Source of the DNA: Mycolicibacter hiberniae
GTDB taxonomy: Bacteria > Actinomycetota > Actinomycetes > Mycobacteriales > Mycobacteriaceae
Length of the DNA: 64,000 nt
Assembly (NCBI RefSeq): GCF_010729485.1
Contig: NZ_AP022609.1
Coordinates: 186,001 to 250,000, forward strand
Direction: 5' to 3'
The translations under genes were made by a program, and so were the position numbers. This document shows, one piece after another, positions 9,301 to 21,637 of the stretch (position 1 is the stretch's first letter; each line of letters begins with the position of its first letter). The notes under the pieces are model-generated. The model searched no databases and was not told where the DNA came from. It saw nothing but the letters and a program-made list of their open reading frames with translations.

Positions 9301-9898
9301 GAAGGAGGCCGAGCTGCAGGGCCTGCTGTCCTCGACGTTGGCCAACCGCGACGGTGAAGTCATGGTCAACGGCGACGGCAAGGCGCAGCTGTTCGACGGC
9401 CGCTCCGGTGAGCCGTTCCCGTACCCGGTGACCGTCGGCTACATGTACATCATGAAGCTGCACCACCTGGTGGACGACAAGATTCACGCGCGTTCCACCG
9501 GTCCGTACTCGATGATCACCCAGCAGCCGCTGGGTGGTAAGGCGCAGTTCGGTGGCCAGCGGTTCGGTGAGATGGAGTGCTGGGCCATGCAGGCCTACGG
9601 TGCGGCGTACACGCTGCAGGAGCTGCTGACGATCAAGTCCGACGACACCGTCGGCCGGGTCAAGGTCTACGAGGCGATCGTCAAGGGCGAGAACATCCCC
9701 GAGCCGGGCATCCCGGAGTCCTTCAAGGTGCTGCTCAAAGAGCTGCAGTCCCTGTGCCTCAACGTCGAGGTGCTCGCGAAGGACGGTGCGGCGATCGAGC
9801 TGCGCGAAGGCGAGGACGAAGACCTGGAGCGGGCAGCCGCCAACCTGGGAATCAACCTGTCCCGCAACGAATCCGCTTCTGTGGAAGACCTGGCCTAG
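6371..9898 (+). CDS. rpoB: RNA polymerase beta subunit
   Basis: The beta subunit forms the catalytic core of RNA polymerase with RpoC. The product is 1175 residues from the TTG at 6371, which has GGAAGGA seven bases upstream. An in-frame GTG at 6353 would add six residues but lacks a Shine-Dalgarno sequence. The sequence is nearly collinear with the M. tuberculosis protein. The rifampicin region at 7655-7735 encodes the susceptible residues: Asp435, His445 and Ser450 (M. tuberculosis numbering) at 7682, 7712 and 7727. The C-terminal [22 protein letters not shown] block is present, with Cys for Val as in mycobacteria. rpoC follows after 38 bases. Confidence 0.99.
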   Translation: MAVSRQSKKNASGTTHNSPNSSVPGAPNRVSFAKLREPLEVPGLLDVQTDSFQWLIGAPQWREKMAQQTGAAPKGGLEDVLEELSPIEDFSGSMSLSFSDPRFDEVKAPVDECRDKDMTYAAPLFVTAEFINNNTGEIKSQTVFMGDFPMMTEKGTFIINGTERVVVSQLVRSPGVYFDANIDKSTEKTLHSVKVIPGRGAWLEFDVDKRDLVGVRIDRKRRQPVTILLKALGWTSEAIRERFGFSEIMMSTLEKDSAASPDEALLDIYRKLRPGEPPTKESAQALLENLFFKEKRYDLARVGRYKINKKLGLTANPGEAQATTLTEEDIVATIEYLVRLHQAAQDGVSATMTVPGGVEVPVEVDDIDHFGNRRLRTVGELIQNQIRVGLSRMERVVRERMTTQDVEAITPQTLINIRPVVAAIKEFFGTSQLSQFMDQNNPLSGLTHKRRLSALGPGGLSRERAGLEVRDVHPSHYGRMCPIETPEGPNIGLIGSLSVYARVNPFGFIETPYRKVVDGVVTDEIHYLTADEEDRHVVAQANSPLEDDGHFAEERVLVRRKGGEVEYVSSAEVDYMDVSPRQMVSVATAMIPFLEHDDANRALMGANMQRQAVPLVRSEAPLVGTGMELRAAIDAGDVIVADKTGVIEEVSADYVTVMADDGTRQTYRMRKFNRSNHGTCANQRPIVDAGQRVEAGQVIADGPCTDNGEMALGKNLLVAIMPWEGHNYEDAIILSNRLVEEDTLTSIHIEEHEIDARDTKLGAEEITRDIPNVSDEVLADLDERGIVRIGAEVRDGDILVGKVTPKGETELTPEERLLRAIFGEKAREVRDTSLKVPHGESGKVIGIRVFSREDDDELPAGVNELVRVYVAQKRKISDGDKLAGRHGNKGVIGKILPAEDMPFLPDGTPVDIILNTHGVPRRMNIGQILETHLGWIAKTGWNIDVAAGTPDWADQLPEELYSAGPDTRTATPVFDGAKEAELQGLLSSTLANRDGEVMVNGDGKAQLFDGRSGEPFPYPVTVGYMYIMKLHHLVDDKIHARSTGPYSMITQQPLGGKAQFGGQRFGEMECWAMQAYGAAYTLQELLTIKSDDTVGRVKVYEAIVKGENIPEPGIPESFKVLLKELQSLCLNVEVLAKDGAAIELREGEDEDLERAAANLGINLSRNESASVEDLA

Positions 9899-9912
9899 TT
9901 ACTAGTTACTAA

Positions 9913-13887
<3,975 letters not shown>

Positions 13888-13895
13888 TCGGCAAC

Positions 13896-13932
13896 GAGAA
13901 GAGCCCCGGAGCAGCGCTCCGGGGCTCTTCTC
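13896..13932 (+). terminator. Terminator of rpoB-rpoC
   Basis: A perfect 17-bp stem joins 13896-13912 to 13916-13932, with a three-base AGC loop. The right arm ends in CTCTTCTC and no long T-run follows, a form common in mycobacteria. Confidence 0.85.
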
Positions 13933-13978
13933 ATTGGCTCGCAGGCCGAAACAGCGGCGCTGCGCCCGTCGTGAGCAC

Positions 13979-14011
13979 GCAAGGTTGCGGCCCGGCAGCC
14001 GGCAAGGTTGC
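13979..14011. repeat. Two copies of GCAAGGTTGC before the GCS2-like gene
   Basis: GCAAGGTTGC occurs at 13979-13988 and again at 14002-14011, 23 bases apart. Each copy is itself a short palindrome (GCAA/TTGC). The second ends nine bases before the start codon at 14021, so they may be operator sites. Confidence 0.45.
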
Positions 14012-14020
14012 ATCGTTGGC

Positions 14021-15502
14021 ATGGGGGACGAACTCAAGGACACCACCTTTTCCCGCACCCAGCGCCGCCAGTACCGGCACAAGATCCAGCAATGCCTGGA
14101 TGTCTTCGAGACGATGCTGGCTCAGGCCAGCTTCGACTGCGATCCGCCGTTGACCGGCATGGAGATCGAGGGCAACCTGATCGGCGCCGACTACCTGCCG
14201 ACCATGGCCAACGCCGGTGTCCTGTCATCGATCGACGATCCGGCATTTCAGCGGGAATTGGGTTCCTACAACATCGAGTTCAACGTGCCGCCCCGGCAGT
14301 TCACGGCGCTGTCCGCGCTGGATCTCGAAGCTGAGGTGCGGGCCCGGCTCAATGCCGCCGAGGCCAAGGCCCGCGCCCACGACGCGCGGATCGTGATGAT
14401 CGGGATTCTGCCGACGCTGATGCCCGATCATCTGTCCGGGGACTGGATGAGTGACTCGGCGCGGTATGTGGCGCTCAATGACTCGATCTTCGCCGCCCGC
14501 GGCGAAGACATCGACATCGACATCGACGGCCCGGAGCCGCTGAACCTGCACGTCGGAGACATCGCGCCGGAATCGGCTTGCACCAGTACACAATTGCACC
14601 TGCAAGTCTCGCCGTCAGACTTCGCCAGCCACTGGAATGCCGCGCAGGTGGTGGCCGGCCCGCAACTGGCGATCGGCGCCAATTCGCCCTACTTCTTCGG
14701 CCATCGGCTCTGGGCGGAGACCCGGGTGGAGTTGTTCGCCCAATCCACCGACACCCGCCCCGACGAACTGAAGAACCAGGGCGTGCGGCCCCGGGTCTGG
14801 TTCGGTGAACGGTGGATCACCTCGATTTTCGACCTGTTCGAGGAGAACGTGCGCTACTTTCCGTCGCTGCTTCCCGAGATCTCCGATGAGGACCCGGCCG
14901 ACGAACTCGCGCAGGGCCGCACCCCGCAGCTGGCCGAGCTGCGTCTGCACAACGGCACCGTCTACCGCTGGAATCGACCGGTCTACGACGTCGTGGACGG
15001 CCGGCCGCACCTGCGGGTGGAGAACCGCGTCCTGCCTTCGGGTCCTACGGTCGCCGATATGGTGGCCAACGCGGTCTTCTACTACGGCCTGCTGCACCGC
15101 CTGGCCCGTGAGCAGCGTCCGCTGTGGACCCAGTTGGGTTTTGCGGTGGCCCACGACAACTTTCGGCGGGCGGCGCGCCACGGCATGGCGGCCCGGCTGT
15201 TCTGGCCGGGTCTGGGCGAGGTGAGTGCGGCGGAGTTGACGCGGCGCGTGCTGCTGCCGTTGGCCCGGCAGGGTCTGGAGGAATGGGGCGTGGCAGCCGA
15301 GGTGGTCGACCACTACCTGGGGATCATCGCCGATCGGGTGACGACCGGACGCAACGGCGCCACCTGGCAGGTGGCGACGGTTCGGGCGTTGCAGGAGCGG
15401 GGCGCCAGCCGGACTGCCGCACTGTCGGAGATGCTGCGCCGCTACTGCACGCACATGCACACCAACCAGCCGGTGCACACCTGGCCGATCGATCTGGACT
15501 GA
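14021..15502 (+). CDS. Glutamate-cysteine ligase family (GCS2-like) protein
   Basis: This 493-residue protein resembles ATP-dependent carboxylate-amine ligases of the glutamate-cysteine ligase family, which join an amine to a glutamyl carboxylate. Supporting segments are the acidic block [16 protein letters not shown] near residue 42 and [14 protein letters not shown] near 350, the latter like the ANAAFYYGL block of the family. The start is the ATG at 14021; no clear Shine-Dalgarno sequence precedes it, so a leaderless or GTG start upstream is possible. Mycobacteria use mycothiol and ergothioneine rather than glutathione, so the true product is uncertain. It sits between rpoC and endonuclease IV without an obvious operon partner. 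Confidence 0.6.
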   Translation: MGDELKDTTFSRTQRRQYRHKIQQCLDVFETMLAQASFDCDPPLTGMEIEGNLIGADYLPTMANAGVLSSIDDPAFQRELGSYNIEFNVPPRQFTALSALDLEAEVRARLNAAEAKARAHDARIVMIGILPTLMPDHLSGDWMSDSARYVALNDSIFAARGEDIDIDIDGPEPLNLHVGDIAPESACTSTQLHLQVSPSDFASHWNAAQVVAGPQLAIGANSPYFFGHRLWAETRVELFAQSTDTRPDELKNQGVRPRVWFGERWITSIFDLFEENVRYFPSLLPEISDEDPADELAQGRTPQLAELRLHNGTVYRWNRPVYDVVDGRPHLRVENRVLPSGPTVADMVANAVFYYGLLHRLAREQRPLWTQLGFAVAHDNFRRAARHGMAARLFWPGLGEVSAAELTRRVLLPLARQGLEEWGVAAEVVDHYLGIIADRVTTGRNGATWQVATVRALQERGASRTAALSEMLRRYCTHMHTNQPVHTWPIDLD

Positions 15503-15536
15503 CCGTCGGCGTCGCGGCGCCGGTAGGCTGGCCGCC

Positions 15537-16295
15537 GTGTTGATCGGATCCCATGTGCGCCCGCAGAATCCGCTGGCAGCCGCCGAGGCCGAGGGGGCCG
15601 AGGTGGTGCAGATATTCCTCGGCAACCCGCAGAGCTGGAAGCCTCCCAAGCCCCGCGACGACGCGGCGCAACTGCGCGCGGCGGCGCTGCCGATCTATGT
15701 CCACGCGCCCTACCTGATCAACGTCGCCTCGCCGAACAACCGGGTGCGCATCCCGTCGCGCACCGTCTTGCAGCAGACCTGCGACGCCGCCGCCGACGTC
15801 GGCGCGGTCGCGGTGATCGTGCACGGCGGCCACGTCACCGCCGACGACGACGATCCGCAGGCGGGTTTCGTCCGATGGCGCAAGGCGCTGGACCGCCTGG
15901 AGACCACGGTCCCGGTGTACCTGGAGAACACCGCCGGGGGCGAGTACGCGATGGCGCGGCACTTCGACACCATCGCCAAGCTGTGGGACCACATCGGCGA
16001 TACCGGCGTCGGGTTCTGCCTGGACACCTGCCACACCTGGGCGGCCGGGGAATCCCTGCCCGACGCCGCGGAGCGCATCAAGGCGATCACCGGACGCATC
16101 GATCTGGTGCACTGCAACGACTCCAAGGACGCCCCGGGTTCCGGGCGCGACCGGCACGCCAACTTCGGCACCGGGCAGATCGATCCGGACCTGCTGGTCG
16201 CGGTGGTCAAGGCTGCCGGTGCGCCGGTGATCTGCGAAACCGCGGAGGAGGGCCGCAAGGCCGACATCGCGTTCCTGCGGGACAGAGTGGGCTGA
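15537..16295 (+). CDS. nfo: Endonuclease IV (AP endonuclease)
   Basis: This enzyme cleaves DNA at abasic sites in base-excision repair, using a three-metal centre in a TIM barrel. The 252 residues match the length recalled for M. tuberculosis End (Rv0670). Metal-site motifs appear in order: HGGHVT at about residue 86, YLENTAGG at about 127, DTCHTWAAG at about 163, [20 protein letters not shown] at about 195-214, and CETAEEG at about 232. The start is GTG at 15537 because the barrel's first strand (LIGSHV) begins at residue 2. It follows the GCS2-like gene by 34 bases. Confidence 0.96.
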   Translation: MLIGSHVRPQNPLAAAEAEGAEVVQIFLGNPQSWKPPKPRDDAAQLRAAALPIYVHAPYLINVASPNNRVRIPSRTVLQQTCDAAADVGAVAVIVHGGHVTADDDDPQAGFVRWRKALDRLETTVPVYLENTAGGEYAMARHFDTIAKLWDHIGDTGVGFCLDTCHTWAAGESLPDAAERIKAITGRIDLVHCNDSKDAPGSGRDRHANFGTGQIDPDLLVAVVKAAGAPVICETAEEGRKADIAFLRDRVG

Positions 16296-16346
16296 TACTG
16301 CTGACGCCCTAAAACCATTCCTTATGGCTGATTCATGTCAAACGGC

Positions 16347-16375
16347 GTGACATCTGGTTGGTTCTGTGCTACAAC
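16347..16375 (+). promoter_or_regulatory. Promoter of the small transcript unit upstream of fadE8
   Basis: GTGACA at 16347-16352, a 17-base spacer and TACAAC at 16370-16375 predict a start near 16382. A small hairpin (CGCCGT/ACGGCG, 16386-16401) would lie at the very 5' end of the RNA. Confidence 0.5.
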
Positions 16376-16441
16376 TGTTTGTAGGCGCCGTGACTACGGC
16401 GGCTGCGCACACTCGTCGTCTCAGCACTGGAGGGGGTCCAC

Positions 16442-16483
16442 ATGTCTGAGCAGCATGGCGTAGGGGGAATGCGCAGCGCCTAG
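16442..16483 (+). CDS. 13-codon small ORF
   Basis: ATG to TAG encodes MSEQHGVGGMRSA. GGAGGGGG at 16429-16436 is an almost ideal ribosome-binding site five bases before the ATG, which is unlikely by chance in a gap without other genes. The peptide has no recognisable motif. Its stop lies 19 bases before the terminator hairpin, so translation could affect folding of that hairpin. Confidence 0.45.
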   Translation: MSEQHGVGGMRSA

Positions 16484-16501
16484 TCCGGCGCCTCAAAATC
16501 G

Positions 16502-16552
16502 ACGGCGGTCACGGCCTGAACTCCCGAATTCAGGTTGTGACCGCCGTTTATT
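16502..16552 (+). terminator. Strong hairpin terminator upstream of fadE8
   Basis: A 19-bp stem including two G-T pairs joins 16502-16520 to 16529-16547, with an 8-base loop, followed by TTATT. It closes the small transcript unit. Confidence 0.8.
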
Positions 16553-16591
16553 GCGTCTGGCTCCCTGCGGTTACAGCCATTGTGCATGCGT

Positions 16592-16610
16592 GGAATAACA
16601 GTAATATTCC
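16592..16610 (+). promoter_or_regulatory. fadE8 promoter with overlapping palindrome
   Basis: TAATAT at 16602-16607 is a good -10 whose predicted start falls on or next to the ATG at 16615, so the transcript would be leaderless. The imperfect palindrome GGAATA-N7-TATTCC (16592-16610) overlaps the -10 and could be an operator. Confidence 0.5.
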
Positions 16611-16614
16611 GGTT

Positions 16615-18255
16615 ATGGCCGACACGCATATCGTCACCAACCAGGTACTTCCGCTGGAGGGGTTCAACCCCGCGTCGTCCCCGGTCCTGATCGAGGCACT
16701 GATCCGCGAGGGCGGCCAGTGGGGCGTCGACGCGGTCACCGAACTCGGAGCCCTGTCCGCATCCCAGCAGGTGCAACGCTGGGGCCAGCTGGCCGACCGC
16801 AACCGCCCGGTGCTGCACACCCACGACGTGGTCGGCAACCGGATCGACGAGGTCGAATACGACCCGGCCTACCACGAGTTGATGCGCGCCGCGATAGCGC
16901 ACGGCCTGCACGCAGCCCCGTGGGCCGACCCGCGGCCCGGCGCGCACGTCGTCCGCGGCGCGCAGACCGGCGTGTGGACCGCCGAGCCGGGCCACATGTG
17001 TCCGATCTCGATGACGTACGCGGTCGTGCCCGCACTACGCAACAACGCCGAACTCGCCAAGACCTACGAGCCGCTGCTGACCAGCCGCGTCTACGACCCC
17101 GAGCTGAAGGTGCCGGCAGCCAAAGCCGGAATCACCGCGGGCATGTCGATGACCGAGAAGCAGGGCGGCTCCGATGTGCGCGCCGGAACCACCCAGGCGG
17201 TGCCCAACGCCGATGGCAGCTACGCGCTGACCGGCCACAAGTGGTTCACCTCGGCGCCGATGTGCGACGTGTTCCTGGTGCTGGCGCAGGCGCCCGGTGG
17301 GCTGAGCTGCTTCTTCCTGCCCCGCATCCTGCCCGACGGCACCCGCAACCGGATGCGGCTGCAGCGGCTCAAGGACAAACTGGGCAACCACGCCAACGCC
17401 TCCAGCGAGGTCGAATACGACGGCGCCACCGCGTGGCTGGTGGGACAGGAGGGCCGCGGCGTCTCGGTCATCATCGAGATGGTCAACCTCACCCGGCTGG
17501 ACTGCGCGCTGGGCAGCGCGACCAGCATGCGGATGGGGCTGGCACGCGCCACCTACCACGCTGCGCACCGCAAGGCGTTCGGCGCGTACCTGATCGATCA
17601 ACCGCTGATGCGCAACGTGCTGGCGGACCTGGCCGTGGAGGCTGAGGCGGCCACCATGGTCGCGATGCGGATGGCCGGCGCCACGGACAAGGCGGTGCGC
17701 GGCGACGAGCGCGAGGGCCTGCTGCGCCGGCTCGGCCTGGCGGCCACCAAGTACTGGGTCTGCAAACGCGCCACGCCGCACGCCGCCGAGGCGATGGAGT
17801 GCCTGGGCGGCAACGGCTACATCGAGGACTCGCTGATGCCGCGGTTGTATCGGGAGGCGCCGCTGATGGGCATCTGGGAGGGGTCGGGCAACGTCAGCGC
17901 CCTGGACACGCTGCGCGCGCTGGCCACCGCCCCGCAATCGGTCGACGTGCTCTTCGACGAGCTCGCCGGCGCCGCCGGGCAGGATCAGCGCCTCGACTCC
18001 CACGTCGCAGCGTTGCAGACCCAACTTGCCGGCCTCGGATCCGACCTCGTCGCCGCCCAGATCCAGGCCCGCAAAGTCGCCGAGGACATCTGCCTGGCGC
18101 TGCAGGGTGCGCTGCTGGTGCGCCACGGCCACCCGGCTGTCGCCGAGGCCTTCCTGGCGACCCGGCTCGCGCACCAGTGGGGCGGTGCATTCGGCACCCT
18201 GCCGGCCGGTCTGGACCTCGGACCGATCATCGAGCGCGCGCTGGTCAAGGGCTGA
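16615..18255 (+). CDS. fadE8: Acyl-CoA dehydrogenase FadE8
   Basis: This FAD-dependent acyl-CoA dehydrogenase of the AidB-like subgroup has 546 residues. The FAD and substrate segments are visible: GMSMTEKQGGSDVRAGTT at about residues 177-194, then HKWFTSAP. The catalytic Glu is probably in IWEGSGNV at about residue 422. The ATG at 16615 gives an N-terminus matching the recalled start of M. tuberculosis FadE8 (DTH[IV]VTNQV). There is no Shine-Dalgarno sequence, consistent with the leaderless promoter. It heads fadE8-echA4-paaX-echA5, all on the same strand with short spacers. The physiological acyl-CoA is unknown. Confidence 0.93.
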   Translation: MADTHIVTNQVLPLEGFNPASSPVLIEALIREGGQWGVDAVTELGALSASQQVQRWGQLADRNRPVLHTHDVVGNRIDEVEYDPAYHELMRAAIAHGLHAAPWADPRPGAHVVRGAQTGVWTAEPGHMCPISMTYAVVPALRNNAELAKTYEPLLTSRVYDPELKVPAAKAGITAGMSMTEKQGGSDVRAGTTQAVPNADGSYALTGHKWFTSAPMCDVFLVLAQAPGGLSCFFLPRILPDGTRNRMRLQRLKDKLGNHANASSEVEYDGATAWLVGQEGRGVSVIIEMVNLTRLDCALGSATSMRMGLARATYHAAHRKAFGAYLIDQPLMRNVLADLAVEAEAATMVAMRMAGATDKAVRGDEREGLLRRLGLAATKYWVCKRATPHAAEAMECLGGNGYIEDSLMPRLYREAPLMGIWEGSGNVSALDTLRALATAPQSVDVLFDELAGAAGQDQRLDSHVAALQTQLAGLGSDLVAAQIQARKVAEDICLALQGALLVRHGHPAVAEAFLATRLAHQWGGAFGTLPAGLDLGPIIERALVKG

Positions 18256-18267
18256 GGCCGGCACGCC

Positions 18268-19203
18268 ATGCGGCACCACATCGCCCCGGTCGAATTCGAC
18301 AACCTGCGGACCATGACCTACGAGGTCACCGACCGCGTCGCCCGGATCACCTTCGACCGCCCCGAGCACGGCAACGCGATCACCGCCGACACTCCACGGG
18401 AACTGTCGGCACTGGTCGAGCGAGCCGATCTGGACCCAAATGTGCACGTGATCCTGGTATCGGGCCGCGGCGAGGGATTCTGCGCGGGCTTCGACCTGGG
18501 CGCCTACGCCGACGGGTCCGCATCGGCGGGCGGGGAGGACTACCGCGGCACCGTGCTCGACGGCAAGACCCAAGCCGCCAACCATCGCCCGGACAAGCCG
18601 TGGGACCCGATGACCGACTACCAGATGATGAGCCGTTTCGTTCGGGGCTTTGCGTCGCTGATGTACGCCGACAAGCCGACCGTGGTCAAAATCCACGGCT
18701 ACTGCGTGGCCGGCGGCACCGATATCGCACTGCACGCCGATCAGGTGATCGCGGCATCCGACGCAAAGATCGGGTATCCGCCGGCCCGGGTGTGGGGAGT
18801 GCCGGCGGCGGGACTGTGGGCGCACCGGCTCGGCGACCAGCGCGCCAAACGCCTCCTGCTGACCGGCGACTGCATCACCGGCGCGCAGGCCGCCGAATGG
18901 GGGCTGGCGATCGAGGCTCCCGATCCGGCCGACCTCGATGAGCGCACGGAGCGCCTGGTGGCCCGCATCGCCGCGATGCCGGTCAACCAGCTGATCATGG
19001 CCAAGCTCGCGCTCAACACTGCGCTGCTGCAACAGGGCGTGGCCACCAGCCGGATGGTCAGCACCGTGTTCGACGGGGTGGCACGGCACACGCCCGAAGG
19101 CCACGCCTTCGTCGCCGACGCGGTGGCGCATGGGTTCCGCGACGCCGTGCGGCACCGCGACGAGCCGTTCGGGGACTACGGCCGGCAGGCCTCCGGGGTT
19201 TAG
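18268..19203 (+). CDS. echA4: Enoyl-CoA hydratase/isomerase-family protein EchA4
   Basis: This 311-residue crotonase-fold protein acts on CoA thioesters. The oxyanion-hole regions are GEGFCAGFDLGAYA at about residue 70 and GYCVAGGTDIALHAD at about 144. The two catalytic glutamates of classical hydratases are not conserved: the first position is Asp (GGTDIA) and the second falls in IGYPPARVW without Glu. It is therefore unlikely to be a standard hydratase. The ATG at 18268 is used, 12 bases after fadE8; an in-frame ATG lies 15 codons later. Length and place match Rv0673. Confidence 0.9.
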   Translation: MRHHIAPVEFDNLRTMTYEVTDRVARITFDRPEHGNAITADTPRELSALVERADLDPNVHVILVSGRGEGFCAGFDLGAYADGSASAGGEDYRGTVLDGKTQAANHRPDKPWDPMTDYQMMSRFVRGFASLMYADKPTVVKIHGYCVAGGTDIALHADQVIAASDAKIGYPPARVWGVPAAGLWAHRLGDQRAKRLLLTGDCITGAQAAEWGLAIEAPDPADLDERTERLVARIAAMPVNQLIMAKLALNTALLQQGVATSRMVSTVFDGVARHTPEGHAFVADAVAHGFRDAVRHRDEPFGDYGRQASGV

Positions 19204-19213
19204 GACGCCACGC

Positions 19214-19936
19214 ATGCCGGTACGGATGACAGCGCGCTCGGTAGTCCTGTCGGTGCTCCTGGGGGCGCACCCGGCCTCGGCTACCGCGGGTGAATTGTTG
19301 CGCCTCACCGCTGGTTTCGGCATCAAGGAGACCGCCTTGCGAGTGGCGCTGACCCGGCTGGTCGCCGCCGGCGACCTGGTGCGCTCCGCCGAGGGCTACG
19401 GACTGTCCGAGCGTCTGCTCGAGCGCCAGCGCCGACAGGACGCCGCCCTGGACCCGCAGACCACCGCCTGGGGCGGCGACTGGCTGGCCGTGGTGATCAC
19501 CAGCGTCGGCTGCGACGCGCGAACCCGGGCGGGCCTGCGGGCGGGGCTGTCCGAGCGGCGGTTCGCCGAACTGCGCGAGGGGTTCTGGATGCGCCCGGAC
19601 AATATCGCCGCCGAGCTCGACGGCCTGAAACAGCACACCCGGCTGCTCATCGCGCGCGACGACAATCCGGACGAACTGGCTGCCACGCTGTGGGACCTGA
19701 CCGGGTGGGCCCAGACCGGCCACGAGCTGCTCGCCGCCATGGCCGAGGCGCCGGACATACCGGCCCGCTTCGTCGTCGCCGCAGCCATGGTCCGTCACCT
19801 GCGCCGGGACCCGGTGCTGCCCACCGAACTGCTTCCGGCGGACTGGCCGGGGGCGCGAATCCGCAGTCGCTACGCGGAGTTCGCGGACGAACTGGTCTCG
19901 CGCCGCGACGCGAGCCGAGAGGCGGTCTTGCAATGA
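19214..19936 (+). CDS. PaaX-family transcriptional regulator
   Basis: This 240-residue regulator has an N-terminal winged helix (residues 1 to about 65, with KETALRVALTRLVAAGDLVRS) and a PaaX-like C-terminal part. PaaX repressors typically sense aryl-CoA or related CoA thioesters. The ATG at 19214 follows echA4 by ten bases; the open frame extends upstream into echA4 but the HTH starts here. Its stop overlaps the echA5 start (ATGA). It corresponds to Rv0674 and probably controls the fadE8-echA5 cluster, perhaps at the palindrome over the fadE8 -10. Confidence 0.85.
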   Translation: MPVRMTARSVVLSVLLGAHPASATAGELLRLTAGFGIKETALRVALTRLVAAGDLVRSAEGYGLSERLLERQRRQDAALDPQTTAWGGDWLAVVITSVGCDARTRAGLRAGLSERRFAELREGFWMRPDNIAAELDGLKQHTRLLIARDDNPDELAATLWDLTGWAQTGHELLAAMAEAPDIPARFVVAAAMVRHLRRDPVLPTELLPADWPGARIRSRYAEFADELVSRRDASREAVLQ

Positions 19937-20697
19937 ACGATGCGGTACGTGTGGAGCGCAGCGGCCCGGTCACCACGGTGATCCTCAACCGGCCACAGGC
20001 GCGCAACGCCGTCGACGGCCCGACCGCCGCCGCGCTGTATCAGGCCTTCGACGAGTTCGAGCGCGACCAGGCGGCGTCGGTGGCGGTGTTGTGGGGAGAC
20101 CACGGAACCTTTTGCGCAGGGGCCGATCTCAAAGCATTCGGCACCCCCGCCGCCAATCAGACCCACCGCAGCGGTCCCGGTCCCATGGGGCCCACCCGAA
20201 TGATGTTGTCCAAACCGGTGATCGCCGCCGTGAGCGGCCACGCGGTGGCCGGGGGCCTGGAACTGGCGCTGTGGTGCGACCTGCGGGTGGTCGAGGCCGA
20301 CGCGGTGTTCGGGGTCTTCTGCCGGCGATGGGGGGTGCCGCTCATCGACGGCGGCACCGTGCGACTGCCTCGGCTGATCGGGCACAGCCGCGCTATGGAC
20401 ATGATCCTCACCGGCCGGGCGGTGAACGCCGAGGAGGCGCTGGCAATCGGCCTGGCCAATCGGGTGGTCCCCCCCGGCCACGCCCGCCGGGCGGCAGAGC
20501 GGTTGGCCCTCGACCTGGCCGAACTGCCGCAGGGCTGCCTGCGTTCGGACCGGTTGTCGGCGTTGCGGCAGTGGGGCTTGACCGAATCCCACGCGCTGGA
20601 TCAGGAATTCGACAGCATCGCGCGGGTGGCCGATGAGGCGCTGCGCGGGGCGGACCGGTTCGCCGGCGGTGCCGGCCGCCACGGCGCCAAAGCGTGA
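19933..20697 (+). CDS. echA5: Enoyl-CoA hydratase-family protein EchA5
   Basis: This 254-residue crotonase-fold protein starts with the common VERSGPVTTVILNRPQARNA block. GTFCAGADLKAF (about residue 58) and AVAGGLELALWCD (about 105) supply the oxyanion hole. The first catalytic Glu (GGLELA) is present, while the second position (FGVFCRRWGVP) has none, so isomerase or another activity is possible. The ATG at 19933 overlaps the paaX stop by four bases, indicating coupling. It ends convergently with the DUF3060 lipoprotein gene. It matches Rv0675; in H37Rv the next genes would be mmpL5-mmpS5. Confidence 0.9.
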   Translation: MNDAVRVERSGPVTTVILNRPQARNAVDGPTAAALYQAFDEFERDQAASVAVLWGDHGTFCAGADLKAFGTPAANQTHRSGPGPMGPTRMMLSKPVIAAVSGHAVAGGLELALWCDLRVVEADAVFGVFCRRWGVPLIDGGTVRLPRLIGHSRAMDMILTGRAVNAEEALAIGLANRVVPPGHARRAAERLALDLAELPQGCLRSDRLSALRQWGLTESHALDQEFDSIARVADEALRGADRFAGGAGRHGAKA

Positions 20698-20730
20698 GCG
20701 CGGGCCCGGGTGCCCAGCGGGCGGTGCCCG

Positions 20731-21138
20731 TCAGCGTCGCGCGGTGACGGTGTTGCCCGACCCGCGATCGTCGACCTTGGGCTCCCCGTTGCGATAGGTG
20801 ACCGAATTGTTGAGCCCGGTCAGCGTCAGCGTCTTGCCGATGCGCTCGATGGTGATGCGGTTGTCGGCACCGCTGACGTCGACCGCCTCACAGCTGCCCC
20901 GGACCGTCAGCGTGTTGTTGGAACCGGCCACGGTGAGCGACTTGCCATCAGCGCAGTCCAGGGCCGACGTCGCGCCGAACGACGCGTAGCTGAGCATGTC
21001 GGAGAACTGCCCGCCGTAGCTCTTGGCGATCCGCGCGGATTTCGGCGCCGGCGACCCGCAGCCGGTGAGCACGACCGCCAGCAGCGCGATCCCGCCGGCC
21101 ACCAGCGGGCAGCGGTAGAGCCGGCGAACGCCGGTCAC
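20731..21138 (-). CDS. DUF3060 lipoprotein
   Basis: This 135-residue exported protein has a signal peptide with a lipobox LLAVVLTGCG (Cys at about residue 27), so it is probably attached to the membrane by a lipid. The mature part has DUF3060 beta-repeat motifs: ALDCADGKSLTVAGSNNTLTVRGSC, then ADNRITIE and LNNSVTYRNGEP. Function is unknown. The GTG start at 21138 overlaps the stop of the upstream DUF3060 gene (GTGA). It corresponds to Rv0679c, although the H37Rv protein is recalled as somewhat longer. Confidence 0.85.
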   Translation of the reverse strand: MTGVRRLYRCPLVAGGIALLAVVLTGCGSPAPKSARIAKSYGGQFSDMLSYASFGATSALDCADGKSLTVAGSNNTLTVRGSCEAVDVSGADNRITIERIGKTLTLTGLNNSVTYRNGEPKVDDRGSGNTVTARR

Positions 21139-21503
21139 GCCGCCGGTACGCGTTGGAGCCGGTTGGTCATCCCCAGCTCGCGTCCGCGGTCGAACAGCAG
21201 TGGATCACCGTTGTGGTAGTAGACGGTCTGGTCGTAGCCGTACACGGTGACGTCGTTGACGATGTTCTCGGCGATCACGGTGTTCTGCGAACCCTGCATG
21301 GTCACCGCCCAGCAACTGCCCATCGCGTGGACGGTCACATTGACACCGTTGACGAACAGCGTGCCGCCGTCGCAGTCCAGAACGCGCGTCTCGTGCACCC
21401 CGTAGATGTGGATGTCACCGGGCACCGCGTGCGTGCTCGCGGCGCCGCCCAGGCAACCGGCTGCCAGAGCCAGCAGCGCGCCGGCACACGCGGTCCATTT
21501 CAT
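21135..21503 (-). CDS. Secreted DUF3060 protein
   Basis: This 122-residue protein has an N-terminal signal peptide (residues 1 to about 26, ending near THAVPGD) and one DUF3060 domain with the Asn-rich beta motifs NGVNVTVHAMGSCWAV and SQNTVIAENIVNDVTVYG. The CD...C spacing resembles the partner lipoprotein, so the two may be paralogues acting together at the cell envelope. The ATG is at 21503. It is the first gene of a two-gene operon and matches Rv0680c. Confidence 0.82.
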   Translation of the reverse strand: MKWTACAGALLALAAGCLGGAASTHAVPGDIHIYGVHETRVLDCDGGTLFVNGVNVTVHAMGSCWAVTMQGSQNTVIAENIVNDVTVYGYDQTVYYHNGDPLLFDRGRELGMTNRLQRVPAA

Positions 21504-21637
21504 CGACGGTTACCTCTCACCAGACGCAATTCGGCACAGCTTACGTCGGACGCGCTGGCGCGTACTCGGGTTCCCCTCTGATCGGTCGATTAGAGTTCTG
21601 TGCTGACCTCCTCCGGCCAATGTGAAGGGCGTACTCC

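Larger units (their letters stand above)
16382..16552 (+). ncRNA. Putative small RNA or leader-peptide transcript (about 170 nt)
   Basis: A self-contained unit runs from the promoter at 16347-16375 to a strong terminator at 16502-16547 followed by TTATT. It lies in the 319-bp gap between nfo and fadE8. It holds a 5' hairpin, a strong Shine-Dalgarno sequence and a 13-codon ORF. It may be a regulatory RNA, or a leader whose hairpin attenuates read-through into fadE8. I do not recognise it as a named mycobacterial sRNA. Confidence 0.45.
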
